A stretch of 64,000 bases of DNA, from the NCBI GenBank assembly GCA_946408385.1, contig CAMJSB010000002.1:62001-126000 (forward strand), given 5' to 3'. The notes under the pieces are model-generated. The model worked only from the letters and a program-made list of their open reading frames with translations. It did not search any database and was not told where the DNA came from. This document shows positions 22,773 through 34,448 of this stretch, one piece after another; the first letter of the stretch is position 1; each line of letters begins with the position of its first letter. A program made the translations under genes and the position numbers. The stretch comes from an uncultured bacterium (GTDB taxonomy: Bacteria > Patescibacteriota > Gracilibacteria > Absconditabacterales > Absconditicoccaceae).

Positions 22773-23270
22773 ATGAAAGAAATAGTACAAAGTGCATGAT
22801 GAATCGTATATTATCTAGATAAAGATTGAGAACCTAGATATCTTTTGATTAAACGCCATGCTTTATCTGGAAAAATTGAACGAGTAGCTCCAAAATGAAA
22901 AATTCAAATTTGAGAAGATGAAAAAAAAGCTGCCATTAGAGAAATTTGGGAAGAAACTTGATTGAAAAAAGAAGATTTGATTGTAAAACAATTATTATGA
23001 ACCACTTCTCTCAGAAGTAGTGAAACAAAATTATGACATTTGGATAAAGATGTCACATATTTTTTAATGAAATTTACATGAGATCCAAACAGTGTAAATT
23101 TAATTGAATGAGAGTGATATATCTGAGTTTATAAACGAGCAAGCATCGAAGAAGTTCTCTGATTAATGTATTATGCTGATATTCGCGAACTGGTTAGAAA
23201 GAGTTATTTTATGATTAAAGAGGAAAAGAAAAATCAATGAGTAAAGGCTAATTTTTTCGATAAATTATAA
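22773..23270 (+). CDS. Nudix hydrolase
   Basis: This 165-residue pyrophosphohydrolase acts on a nucleotide-linked substrate. The Nudix box is complete: G-KIQIG-E with the REIWEETGL core, supplying the metal-binding glutamates. Codon 37 (CGA) lies in KIE-x-VAPKG, where Nudix proteins of this type have Trp (the W-x-x-PKG motif), and codon 122 (CGA) lies in VYK-x-ASIEE, the usual W-x-x-x-E position. Both support CGA as Trp. The overall form is like diadenosine tetraphosphate hydrolases, but the substrate is not determined. Confidence 0.92.
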
Positions 23271-23368
23271 AAAAATTTTTAGAAAATAATTTCTGACAAA
23301 ATATAAAATTTTATCAATTTAGATTTGATTTTTGAATATATTTTACTACAAATATTTTGTGGATTTTT

Positions 23369-23881
23369 ATGATGCCAAAAAATATGAATATATTTAAGAG
23401 TATATCAAAATATATTTGCATAATTCTTATCGGGATTTTCATAGCTTTTTTAATTGCACGAATCCAATACGACACACAAGATTTAGCAGCCAGTGTTCTA
23501 TCTCTCACAGAACAAGATTATTTCGAATCTACAAAATGGGATGCCGGATACAAAAAAGAAAATCAAATCTTTGAAGTTTTTTTGGCTGAACAAGTAAAAG
23601 ATGAATGACCCTTAACTGTTTCTATTTTATATTCACCTGATGATATAGAACGATTTACAGACCAAATAAATACAAAATATTCAGTAAATATTAATCATGA
23701 AAATGAAGGAAACCTAATATTAAACGTAGATTGATACAAAAATTGAAATTTAAGTGAATGAATATTTGAACTACCATATAGCTGAGATTCAAAAGATACA
23801 ACACTTGAATACATAAAATCTAATAATTTAAATTTTGCCATTTGAAATTTAGATAATATTGATAATAAACAAACCCACTAA
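23369..23881 (+). CDS. Single-pass membrane protein with cohesin-like outer region
   Basis: The 170-residue protein has an N-terminal anchor (YICIILIGIFIAFLIA) and an outer beta-rich part (FEVFLAEQVKDEGPLTVSIL, ending FAIGNLDNI). The pattern VSILYSPDDIE / LILNVDG recalls a cohesin-type fold found in surface proteins, but similarity is too slight to be firm. It lies 24 bases upstream of the next surface protein and is probably part of the same operon. The first of two consecutive ATG codons was chosen; a GTG 12 bases upstream is possible. Confidence 0.6.
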
Positions 23882-23905
23882 CTTTTATTTCCATTATCCG
23901 CAATA

Positions 23906-25642
23906 ATGAAAAAATTTATACTTGGAATTTTAGCATCTATATGACTAGGGTTTTGAACAATATTTGCTCAAAATATACCTGACAGTGCAGAAATTTCAGT
24001 AAAGGATCCTATAATTGTATGAGAAGCTACAAACTTAAAAATAACTATAATGAAAAACTGATCAAAAATGAATTCCTACAACGGAACTATAATAATACAA
24101 ATTACTGAAGAGGATTGAACAACTAATTTAAAAGATAGTGATGCCGTTTTACCAAGTAACTCTGTATATACATTTTCATCATCAGATTTATGAGAGAAAG
24201 AGTTTCAGAAATGATTGGAAATAAAAAAAGAAGGTACTTTTTATATAGAAGTAAGCGAGTTGTTCGACGATGAAAAAATATTATGAAAACAAATAATACA
24301 TGTCACACAAAATAATACCAACAATATCAGAAATATAGACATTTCTTATCCGACACCTAATGCAGTTTTATGAGATAAACTAGAAATTATAGCAACAGCG
24401 AGCGAAATACCAAATTCAAAAGCAATAATTTATATTGATTGAAAAGAAACAGCTTCAACTAATGTTTGATCTAATTGATCAATCAACTATACTATTTGAA
24501 ACATAACTCAATGATCGCATACTCTTTCAATTGAAATACCAGATATTAATTGAAATGCAATATGAAAATCCAATACAATTTATTTCAGCACTTCACCTAA
24601 TGGAGATAATGGAATAAAAAATGTAATAATACAACCTGAAAATTGATTAACTGTTGGAGATGTGCCTACTGTAACCGTAAATACAGATGAAATGATTGAA
24701 TCTGTAAAAATGATGATTTCAGACAGACCAGATTCTGAAAGCATAATAATGAATAAAGTCTGAATCGGTCAGTTTGTTTGAAATTTTTTCTTGACTGATG
24801 CATGAGAAATCAAATTATCATTCACCACTTCGTCCTCAAACAACACCATAAATAAATCATATCCGAACTATAAAAGCATAACTGTATTTGATTCACCTTC
24901 TGTCGAAAACATACAAGTTAATACTGATGTAGAAACAAAAACCGCAGATATTTCACGAGAAATATCTGACAAATCTATAATGGCTTCTTATTTAATTGAT
25001 TGGCGAGTAGAATGATCAAAAAGCTTATCATGACAAGATCGAACTGAAAGTCCAAATTTTAAATTTAGAGATGTTCCTTACGATACCGTTATAAATTTAA
25101 ATATAACTCCATACCGAAATAAACAAACAAATCATTGAGCAGCTTCAAAAACAATACAATTTGTAATTTCAAAAACTCAAACATGCTGAAACTGAACGTG
25201 CGATAACTGAGAAAGTTATGAATTATGTCCTCAAGATTGTCAATGAACATGATGAACTACTATAATTTTATGACCATCATGCCCAACTCAAACCGTTTCT
25301 ATACACACAGAAAAAATATGAAATAGTTATTACCTTATTCGAGATAAAGCCGAAAATGTAAAAAAATACATCATATATAGTTCTTCATCTCCTGACTGAA
25401 AAGATAAAGTAAAAGTATATGAAACTACCGATACAAGCTATGAATACCCATTCGATCACACATCAAAAGAAGATATATTTATGTATTTCCGAGTAGTTTG
25501 AATATGCGATGATTGAGAAGAAATTGAACTAACATGAGCAACAAAAGTAAAAGTTTGACCTACTGAGAATTTCTTCCTACTAATATGTCTTACATTTCTG
25601 ATTTATTTTTGAATAAAATTATTTAGACACACCGAAGAATAG
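23906..25642 (+). CDS. Secreted multi-domain surface protein with C-terminal membrane anchor
   Basis: This 578-residue protein starts with a signal peptide (MKKFILGILASIGLGFGTIFA) and has three or four Ig-like/Big beta domains (starts near 30, 145 and 225). Near residue 430 is a Cys-rich motif, CGNGTCDNGESYELCPQDC, of the NGxCexGE-x-CxxDC type common on surface proteins of candidate phyla and archaea. The C-terminus has a fibronectin-like segment, a transmembrane helix (FFLLICLTFLIYFGIKLF) and a short basic tail. It is probably displayed on the cell surface for adhesion or structure, which is inferred. Confidence 0.75.
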
Positions 25643-25700
25643 AACCAATCAAAAAACCAAAAAAACTGAATCTCAATTTAATTTAACATAAATATAGAAA

Positions 25701-28700
25701 ATGGATTTTTTTCCAAAAAAATATACACAAAAAGATCTACGCAAACGATCTATTCAAAACAAAGAACTATACACGGCTGAAAATAACAAAAAAGATATAT
25801 CATTCACTCCAAATATTTTACCTGGATCAAAAAAATTATCATATCAAGATTTCTTTTTAATATATTTAAGAGATTTTTTCGATAAAGCTTTTCCATATAA
25901 AAATGGTGAAAAAGATATAAATTGAATAAATAATTTATATGAACAACTTTTCGTAATTTATTGAAATCAACTTGAAAATATTTTTTCAAGTTACCTTTTT
26001 TTCTCTAAAAAAAATCAAACACTACCACAAGTATGAGCAGATAAATTAAAAAGACATATAATTTCATCCACAAAAAAATACCTGAACGCAAACCACAAAA
26101 TCTTAGATAGCTATTCATCAACTAATCACAAATTTTACATACCTGATTCAGATTTATACATATACATCCTAGAACAATTTCGTTCATTACGAGAAAAATG
26201 AAAATTTACAAACAAAACAACAATTTGATATCGATCCTTTAACTTACAAACATCCATTCCTCTTGAATGAATTTCTTGGAAAGAAAAAAAAATTCCATAT
26301 TACACACTAAAATATTTTATTTGAACAAAAGCTGAAGCATTACCAGTTTATATCGAAGATATAGATTTTTGTTGTGGTGATGTTGCTCTACTTGTTCATC
26401 CAAAAGACAAAAGATACAATAAACATATTTGAAAAAATGCAATCATTCCACTATGCAACCGTCAAATTCCTATTATTGGAGATGAAAATGTAAACATTGC
26501 TGTCAATAATTGAATAAAAAGAGTTTGTCCTTTTTGTGATGAAGAAGGCCTTGAATTAGCAAAAAAATATTGATTACCTACAGATATTTATGTTTTCAAT
26601 AAAGAATGACTTTATACGAATTATATTCACGAACCTGCATTCATATGAGAAAAAAGGGAGAAATACTACAATAATATCGTATGATTTATAGAAGACATAT
26701 GAAACTTAGCAGAAAAATGAGAAATAGTAAAAAAAGTACCATATCTAAATGAAATAAACGAACGCCTAATTCCATACAAAATAGACCAATTAACTGTCGA
26801 TTTACAAGAGGAAAAACAAAGAATCATAGATAAAATATTTGAAAATAAAATATATTATTCTCCATTAAATGATAAATTATCAGAACTAATGGAAAAATGT
26901 AATGACAATACAGAAAACACAACACCAAAAAATAACAATAATGATGAAAATTACGAAACAGATATAGATGGAGATAAAGCAGAAATCAACGAAAATCAAG
27001 AAATTAATCCAATCAAACAAGAAATAATTGAAGAATTAGATAAACTATTACCTAATTCTATGATATGTAATAGCCAATTTCCTTTTTGACGAAAACTTCC
27101 ACTAATCAAAGATGATAATTGAGATTATGTTTTTTTCGATATAGAAAAAGACTACATTTCATGAAAAGAAAACGCACTACAAACATGTTTTAATTTTATC
27201 CTGTTATGCTTAATTCGCGCCTGAACTATATCCCCAAAACTCTCTTGAAATCACAAAGAATACAAATTGTGCGAATATAATAAATTTTTCAAAATATTAT
27301 CAGAAAACGAAAAAAAGATACAATATTTGACTGAATATTTGTGAAAAACAACATGAGAAAAATCTGAATACAAAGAATTTTTCGAACTAATTGAAAATTT
27401 AACAAATGAAGATGATTCCGCAATAAAAAATCTATTAAAATTAATTAAAAATTGTAAATTTTTGAAATATGAATGAAATTATTTATTTATAGAATTGAAA
27501 TGAACTTCAAATGATATGTTAAACCCAGATTTTATTGAATTATGTATTCCATGTTATTTAGAAAACAAATGAATAAAAATAAATAACCAAATAATTTTTG
27601 ATAAAAACGGCAAAAATAGAGTATTCAAAGAATTATTAATCCAAGAATTACTACTATCAAAAACTATAAACAACAACCTCATAGAAATTTCCTATGACAA
27701 GAACAAAGAATTTTTATGAGAAAAACAATTATCAAAAATACAACTTGAACAATCTTTACGAAATATATTTTCTCTCTACTGAGAAAACCCCATAAGATTA
27801 AATTTTTTAATAGACAAAACGTTCGATCAAAAACAAATATTATTAAATAATATTCTTCTAAAACAAATCTGGAATGCTGTTAGACTATGTATACAAAAAG
27901 ATTTTTTACCAACACAAATAGAAGAATGCTTAAATAATCCTCCAAAAGATTTTGAAGATTTTGACATAATAGTACTAGATAAATTAAAAGAAGTTTATAA
28001 CGAACGAGAAAATACAAAAACATACGAAGATTATATAAAATTTTTTCACAATTTTAAAGAATCTATACAGAATATATTTTTTTCACGATACCTAGAGATA
28101 CAAAAAGTTAATACAACAAAAAATGTTCAATTTGTATGTTCTTATTTTTTCAGTTTTTTACTAACAATTTTATACCCATTAACTCCAGAATTTGTTGATG
28201 CTTTACAGAACATTTCCAAAAGAGAATTTATTAAACCAATTAAACCCCTAGAATTAAATAAAACCACAAACTACAATATGAACATACTCTACAACACATT
28301 CATAAAGATAAAAGAAATGAAAACTGAATATAACATTAAACAACACGAACCTTGTAACATTTTCATAAAATCAAATCCTACGATATGTGAATTATTCACA
28401 CAATATGAACAAATTTTTATAAATTATTTTCGCATATCAGATATCATCTACCTTAGATTACACGAACAAACTCCGCTATGATACGAAATTTTTTTCGATG
28501 ATATCGTAACTATAGGTATACAACCATGAAATGGTACAAAAACAAAAGAAAAGGATTCTTTAGAAAACATTGAAAAAGATATTAAAAATCTAGATGATAA
28601 ACTAAATCTACTTAGGCAACGTATACAAATGCTCCCTAAATGAGAACAACGTACAAAAACGGAAGAAGAATATGCAAAAACAAAAGAAGAAATAGAAAAT

Positions 28701-28736
28701 CTGACTATAAAACATAGTTTACTCAGCAGTAAATAA
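25701..28736 (+). CDS. Valyl-tRNA synthetase homologue lacking HIGH, KMSKS and editing motifs
   Basis: This 1011-residue protein aligns in order with ValRS. The N-terminus reads FFPKKYTQKDLRKR and NILPGSKKLSYQDF, where KKLSY replaces the HIGH region near residue 46. The editing-domain-like region at 205-330 has HPKDKRYNKHIGK and PLCNRQIPIIGDENV, but lacks TTRPET and the HDPND acidic motif (CPFCDEEG instead). Near 675 LGEKQLSKIQLEQ replaces KMSKS. An anticodon-binding helical domain (IWNAVRLCIQKDF, LTILYPLTPEFVD) and a C-terminal coiled coil (945-1011) remain. The long, open frame argues against decay. It is probably a non-catalytic paralogue that may still bind tRNA. Upstream are surface-protein genes, not translation genes. 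Confidence 0.8.
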
Positions 28737-28761
28737 TTTTATTCCTTGAAATCAGATAAGA

Positions 28762-29769
28762 ATGAAAAAATGACTATTTAGTGTCTGTTTGTTAAGTATA
28801 TTTTTATTAACATGATGTGGAAACAATATTTCTAATAATATACAAGAGTGACTATCTCCGTATTGAACTTGAATGAGTGTGGATGAGGTTTATTGTAAAT
28901 CTCATTGATGAGATGTTGTTAGACAAGAATTTCCAGACTGAAATTATATGAGTCATTGTTTTTTTGCTGATTGATTTTTTTGTAGTACGATTGATTTTTA
29001 TGAATGAAAATGTGAAAATCCAACTGAAACATGATTTACTCTTGAAGATGCTATTTTTAATTACATAGAAGATAATTATTCTTGTGATAATCAGTCTAAA
29101 ATGTTTGTTAACTATTCAGAATTATGACAGAATAATGCGGATTTTTATATCAATGCAATTGGTGAATGATTTTATATTGATGAAAGATGAAACTTAAATA
29201 ATAGTTGTGGATTTAGTATTCCAATGAAGGTCACTGTTTCCACACAAGATTGATCTAATTATGTAGTAATAGATGTCGTTCAAGCAAAAGATTGAAGTGA
29301 TTATGACAAATCAATAAGAGAAATGTTCTCTGAAGAAGCTGTTGATAGGTTGTATAATTGAAATATGTGATATATAGATGGTAGAACTCTTCTAGAAATG
29401 GCTGAAGAATATTTTGGAGTAACTATCATTCCTGAAAGTGAAAATAATTTTGAATGTAAATTCTGTGATAAACTACGATATTATAATCCAACTCCAGAAG
29501 ATGATGAACTACTAAGAGAAACGAACGAACTACATTACAATTATATATCAAAAGATAACTGAGATAATACAATATATTTCGGTTCAGATTGAACTTTTAA
29601 AGCTGAATGAAAATGGGATGCTTGAGAATGAACTCGAGCTTTTGGACAAAATGAAAACACAGTAATTGTATTAAACAATAATTTGGATCATGTATACCAT
29701 AGATATATTATCACAAATGTAGACGAAAATAATCTAAATACAATTCTCGAAATAATTCAAAGAAGATAA
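28762..29769 (+). CDS. Lipoprotein with DUF333-like cysteine domain
   Basis: This 335-residue protein begins MKKGLFSVCLLSIFLLTGCG, a type II signal peptide with lipobox LTGC. Residues 44-90 (YCKSHGGDVV, FPDGNYMSHC, FFADGFFCS, GKC) match the Cys/Gly pattern of DUF333. The remainder has more paired cysteines (CKFCDK) and a beta-rich C-terminus. It would be anchored outside the membrane after Lgt processing. Function is unknown. Confidence 0.75.
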
Positions 29770-29840
29770 AAATTCATTGAGAAAAATAAGCAATAAATTA
29801 TAATGATAATCGTAAATTTTTATGATAAATTTTTGTGAAA

Positions 29841-31130
29841 ATGAATGTTCCATCAATTGTTGCTCCTTGATGATCTCATCAAAAAGCTGTAGTAGCTTCT
29901 GCATACGGAGCAGAAGAAGTATATCTATGAGTGCCTTTTACATCTCTTAGAATGAGACAAAATAAACTCTATAATTTTGATGATTTGAAAGATACGATAA
30001 ATCAACTTCATGCACAGTGAACTAAAGCATTTCTTACAATGAATATTTTTCCAAGAAATAAAGATATTCAGATTTTTGAATCTATTACAGAAAAAATCGC
30101 AGATTGTGGTGCTGATAGTATCATATTTTCTGATCCATGAACATTTAGAATAATTAGAAAATACTTACCAAATATACCACTACATTTATCTACTCAAACT
30201 ACCACATTAAATTCTGATAGTGTGAAATTTTGGGCAGATTTATGAGTAAAAAGAATCATCTTAGCTAGAGAATTACACGTATCAGAAATAGAAGAAATCA
30301 AAAAAGCTGTACCAGAAATAGAGTTGGAAGCATTCATTCATGGAGCAATGTGTATGACGTATTCTGGACGTTGCTTACTTTGAGATTATTTATGATGACG
30401 CCCAGCAAATAAATGAGAATGTAATCATTCATGTAGATTTCAATACAGAGTCTTCATCCAAGAAGCCAGAAGAGAATGAAAAATGCTAGAAGTTACAGAA
30501 GACGAAAATGGTGAACATATATTTTCTTCTCGTGATTTGTGTACAATTGACCGTCTAAATGAATTAATGCCAATTCTAGATTCAATGAAAATCGAATGAA
30601 GAAGTAAATCAGAATTTTATGTAGCAGCCGTAGTGAAAGCATATAAACATGTACGTAACTGTATAACTAACTGAAAACCAATTGATGAAAATATTAAAAA
30701 TTTGGTAGAGGTGATTCCTCATAGAACATATCGAGATGGTTTCTTGTTCCATAATTTACAGGAATTCCCTGATGGAGAAATCTCTCCTGAAGAAAGAAAA
30801 ACTACTACTGAAGAATTAATTACCACTACGAAAGGAACAGCCTGACCATTATTCAATAGAAATTTCTTTGGAATATTCTCAAAAGATAGAAAAGAAAAAG
30901 ACTGAATCATCTATCATCATATCGATCCAAAAGAAGAATTACGCCGCTGAATGAAATTAAATTTCATATCACCAGATGATATGTGAATATTAGAAATTAC
31001 AGACATTTTGGATAAAAATAGTAAAAAAATAGAAAAATGAGACTGTAATATGCAAGATGTATATGTAGCTACAGACCATAAATTAAATTGACGAGAATGT
31101 TTATATCTACCACCAAAAGAAATCAAATAA
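29841..31130 (+). CDS. U32 peptidase family protein (TrhP-like tRNA hydroxylation)
   Basis: This 429-residue protein has the U32 signature: an [20 protein letters not shown] start, a TIM-barrel-like core, the [18 protein letters not shown] motif, GGRPANKGEC and [11 protein letters not shown] cysteines, and [10 protein letters not shown]. Proteins of this set (TrhP/YegQ) are needed for 5-hydroxyuridine formation at tRNA position 34 rather than acting as proteases. The assignment to that subgroup rests on the C-terminal motifs. A U34 modifier matters here because the UCG tRNA downstream depends on U34 wobble, though this link is speculative. Confidence 0.85.
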
Positions 31131-31195
31131 ACAATTGAAAATTCTGAGCTTTTAAATACACTCAAATTTAGAAAATTTTGATTCAATAATTAAGT

Positions 31196-32347
31196 ATGCC
31201 TCTATTAATCAACTGAATTATATTACTTATATTCTGATTATTAGCTGTTTATAGCACTAGTGTATATGAATCATTCATCACAACCGCAAAATCAGCAAAT
31301 TTTCTTGAACCAACAAATTATTTCTACTTCCACCAACAACTTAAAGCCGTCATATATATCGTAATAATCTTTTTATTATTGCGAAAATTCCCAATAAAAT
31401 CACTCAAAAATCATAAATTTGCCTGAGGTATTATGATTTTAACACTCATTTTTCAGTGTTTAGTATTCACTCCATTATGAGATTCATATAACTGAGCAAG
31501 ATGATGGCTCAATATCCCACATATTCCAAGTATTCAACCCTCAGAATTCTTTAAGCTAGCATATGTAATATTCTTATCAAGTTGGTTAATAAGAAAAAAA
31601 GAAAACATGAATTCTCCTCAATTTTTAATAACATTTGTAATTCTAAATGCATTACTATATGCCGTATTTCTATTAATTCCCGACTTTTGAACTGTACTAA
31701 TATTATGAGCAACCGCTTTAGTTATGGTACGATTCTCATGACTAAAACTCAAAAAAACTTTAGCAATTCTTTGAATATGACTATGAGCATGATTAATTGC
31801 ATGACTTACTTTAGGTTTGGTTAGCGATAAATTCAGTTATATAACCAAACGTTTTGAGTATTTTTTCACAACAGACAAAGAAAAGATTGAAGAAGAGAGA
31901 GAAAGAACATGATGGCAAACTACACAAGCTTTAATTGCAATCTGATGATGATGATTTTTTGGAAATGGATATGGTAATGGATTACAAAAATATTCGAATC
32001 TACCAGAAGCATATTGTGACTTTATTTTTGCAGCATTCTCAGAAGAAATCTGATTTGTATGAAATATTTTCCTAATAATACTTTACATACGGATGTTTCG
32101 GTATGTACTAAAACATCTAAAAAAAGTTCAAGATCCACAATTAAAATTAATGTGAGTCTGAATTATCTCTTTGATTATCGTACAAACTTTCGTAAACATG
32201 TGAGTTAATGTGCAAATAATTCCAACCACATGAATTACTTTACCTTTTGTAAGTGCTGGTTGAAGTTCTTTAATGGTAAACTGTATTGAACTATTACTTC
32301 TGTATAAAATATTGAAAACTGAAAATAAACTTTTACCTGTAAAATAA
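31196..32347 (+). CDS. FtsW/RodA/SpoVE family peptidoglycan polymerase
   Basis: This 383-residue SEDS protein has about ten helices. Diagnostic segments are YNGARGWLNIP, IQPSEFFKLAYVIF, the GWQTTQALIAIGGGGFFGNG loop, NLPEAYCDFIFAAFSEEIGF and PTTGITLPFVSAGGSSL. SEDS proteins polymerise lipid II with a partner class B PBP. Sequence alone does not separate FtsW (division) from RodA (elongation). Wall hydrolase and VanY-type genes elsewhere in the window support an active peptidoglycan pathway. CGG codons occur in the membrane segment LYI-CGG-MF-CGG-YV, where Trp is plausible. Confidence 0.9.
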
Positions 32348-32352
32348 CAGTT

Positions 32353-33204
32353 ATGGAATTTTTAATCAAACAAGATAAACAACTAGACACAGGTAAAAAA
32401 TACCGCCATAGTTTTCAATGATTCACTTTTGAAGAAGAAAATTGTATATTCTATGTACGGCACAAGAAAGAAATAAAGCTAATTGAATCCAAGAATTTAT
32501 GATCCACTATGAATGTATTTTTTTTGAAAGATTGAACTTTAGAAATGAACGAATTAACATATAATATTAAATCCTGAACTCTCACAGCTTGTCAGATTTT
32601 TAACGCATTTGATGAAGAGAATTGATGATTTTATAATTTTCTACCGTATCTTCCTACTAAATCTGTAGAAGAAAAAAATACATTATTTCAAAAATTATGA
32701 TTTAATATTGAATTATCCAACAGTCCAAAATGAGTTTTGATTAAAAACAATGAAGAACACAACAAAAATTTGATTGAAGATTTAGACATTAAATGAAAAA
32801 TATGATTTCTTTTTGGATTAATCCTTCTATATTGAAAGTTTGAAAATAAATGAGAAAAATTATCTGCAATTAAAGTTCAGCTTCCACTTTTTGGACAATT
32901 TTTATCTATATGAGATGAAATAAAGAATATTCAAAACAATCTGCAAAATGAATGAATTTTTATTCAGATTTCTGAGAATATTCAATGAGACAAACATACT
33001 TATGAAATCACATCTAATGATTATGAATTACTAGCAATTTTTGCTAAGCTTTACCTTCCTGTTGAAAATTTCTCTCAAATCACTAAAAGAGAGCAAGCAC
33101 AGGAGGCTATAGATGCATTGAAAGTTTTTTTATGAAAAGAAGGAAAACCTGAATTGATAGAAAAAATAGATAATTCTTGTGTAAAATTATTACAAAAAAT
33201 CTAA
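32353..33204 (+). CDS. Hypothetical protein, 283 residues, upstream of the UCG tRNA
   Basis: I do not recognise this protein. It is soluble, with a beta-rich first half (FTFEEENCIF, IKLIESKNLG) and an all-helical second half (EAIDALKVFLGKEGKPELIE). It starts five bases after the FtsW/RodA stop codon and so is probably co-transcribed with it. It ends three bases before the tRNA with anticodon UCG, so one transcript may carry both. Confidence 0.65.
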
Positions 33205-33207
33205 TAC

Positions 33208-33278
33208 GGGTGGTTGGTGTAGTGGTAACACATCGGTCTTCGGAACCGCTGTCGGGGGTTCGATCCCCTCACCGCCTG
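33208..33278 (+). tRNA. tRNA with anticodon TCG (UCG), probably a CGA/CGG-reading tRNA-Trp
   Basis: A 71-base cloverleaf: acceptor GGGTGGT/ACCGCCT, D-stem GTGT/ACAC, anticodon loop CTTCGGA, T-loop TTCGATC, discriminator G73. By anticodon it would be called Arg. However, it lacks A20 (it has U20), an ArgRS identity base that the GCG tRNA-Arg keeps, and it has the G73 typical of bacterial tRNA-Trp. Its anticodon arm (CGGTCT-TCG-GAACCG) closely parallels E. coli tRNA-Trp (CGGTCT-CCA-AAACCG). Together with CGA/CGG codons at conserved Trp sites, I infer charging with Trp. A C-T mismatch opens the anticodon stem. CCA is not encoded. Confidence 0.8.
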
Positions 33279-33288
33279 TTTTTTTATT

Positions 33289-34401
33289 TTAAAGTAATTC
33301 TTCAATTACTTTTTGCATCTTAAGTATTTTTCTCTGATATGGATATACTTTAGTTTCACATCATAGAAATGATGCAATCAAATATAAATGCAATCTAGAG
33401 CTAAATACTTTTTCTGCTCATTTTAATACTTTAGCAAAATTATCAAAATCTGATTCCCAATCTAATAATGCAAAATCCGTGTCTTCTCATAAGGCCTTTT
33501 CCAAACGCTGAGCATATTGCAAGTCTTGATAATAAACATTATTTCACTTTGCAATTGGTGTATAATAAATACGATAGCCTTTCTGAGAATAAGATTTGAT
33601 ATCTTGAACGAGTTCATCAAAAAATTGCTCCGCATTTTTATTTAAATTCACAACTACATACGGTTTTTCTATCTTTTTTTCTCCGCTCAGAGAAACTTTA
33701 TCCCACTCATATGCAAAATAACTCGTATCCATAAAAAAATCACAATTCTTTACATATGATTTTATTTCTTCCACTGCATCGAAATCTCTCAAATAACACG
33801 CTGTAGTATTTTTTAATAACGATAACAACTGGCTTTTCTTATGATTATTTTTAGGAATTTGTATTCATCACATGATATACAAATCTGACTTTTTTTTCTT
33901 TTTCCATATATTTTGAAGTTTCTTTTTCCACAAAAATGGTCGGATACTAATCCTCCAATATCGATAAGCTCACGGATTTTCTTCAGTCAAAATTTCTCAT
34001 CATCCAAGTATTATCGTATCTCATTTCACAAATCTCCAGAATCATTTCATTCCATATCTAAAGATATAATTGAAAAACGAACGGAATCATTTAGGCAATT
34101 CCGGAATAAATTTAATTTTACCAACATCTACAAACTGCACAAAAAATTTACGCAACCAATCTGGATCATAACATACTATCGTAACTTTTTTTCATTGCTG
34201 CAAAAGTAGTTTTACATTTCATAGTAAGATCAATTCATCTCAGAGATTTCTGTATCACCAATTTCATATAAGCAAAATATCTTTTCAAACAACATTTAAC
34301 TTGGAATCTATTGAAAATCCTGACTTCATATAAATTTTATCAAAATCTAATAAAGAATTAAACCAACTACAACATAAATTTTTATCAACATTTTTCAACA
34401 T
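33289..34401 (-). CDS. Polysaccharide pyruvyl-transferase family protein
   Basis: This 370-residue protein has the family's N-terminal IGNWGYRNLGDELILLGNVK motif, IILGGGEILTEE in the middle and the C-terminal EKVFSSRLHLYLIASFLGC segment, where SSRLH is diagnostic. Members such as CsaB add a pyruvyl ketal to cell-wall polysaccharide, which serves as the anchor for SLH-domain proteins. That fits the two SLH-like proteins in this window, though the link is inferred. ATG was chosen as the first Met of the frame. CGA in PGAY-CGA-YW is consistent with Trp. Confidence 0.85.
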
Positions 34402-34428
34402 AAAAAAAGGACAGATTTCTCTGTCCTA
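34402..34428 (-). terminator. Rho-independent terminator of the LysM-CHAP gene
   Basis: On the minus strand AGGACAG pairs with CTGTCCT around AGAAAT and is followed by seven T. It lies 21 bases after the stop codon of the wall hydrolase gene. Confidence 0.8.
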
Positions 34429-34448
34429 TATTTCAAACTAATTGAATA

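Noticed and set aside
33208..33278. Ordinary tRNA-Arg(UCG)
   Set aside because: It lacks A20, has G73 and a Trp-like anticodon arm, and CGA/CGG codons sit at Trp positions. I keep Arg as the less likely alternative.
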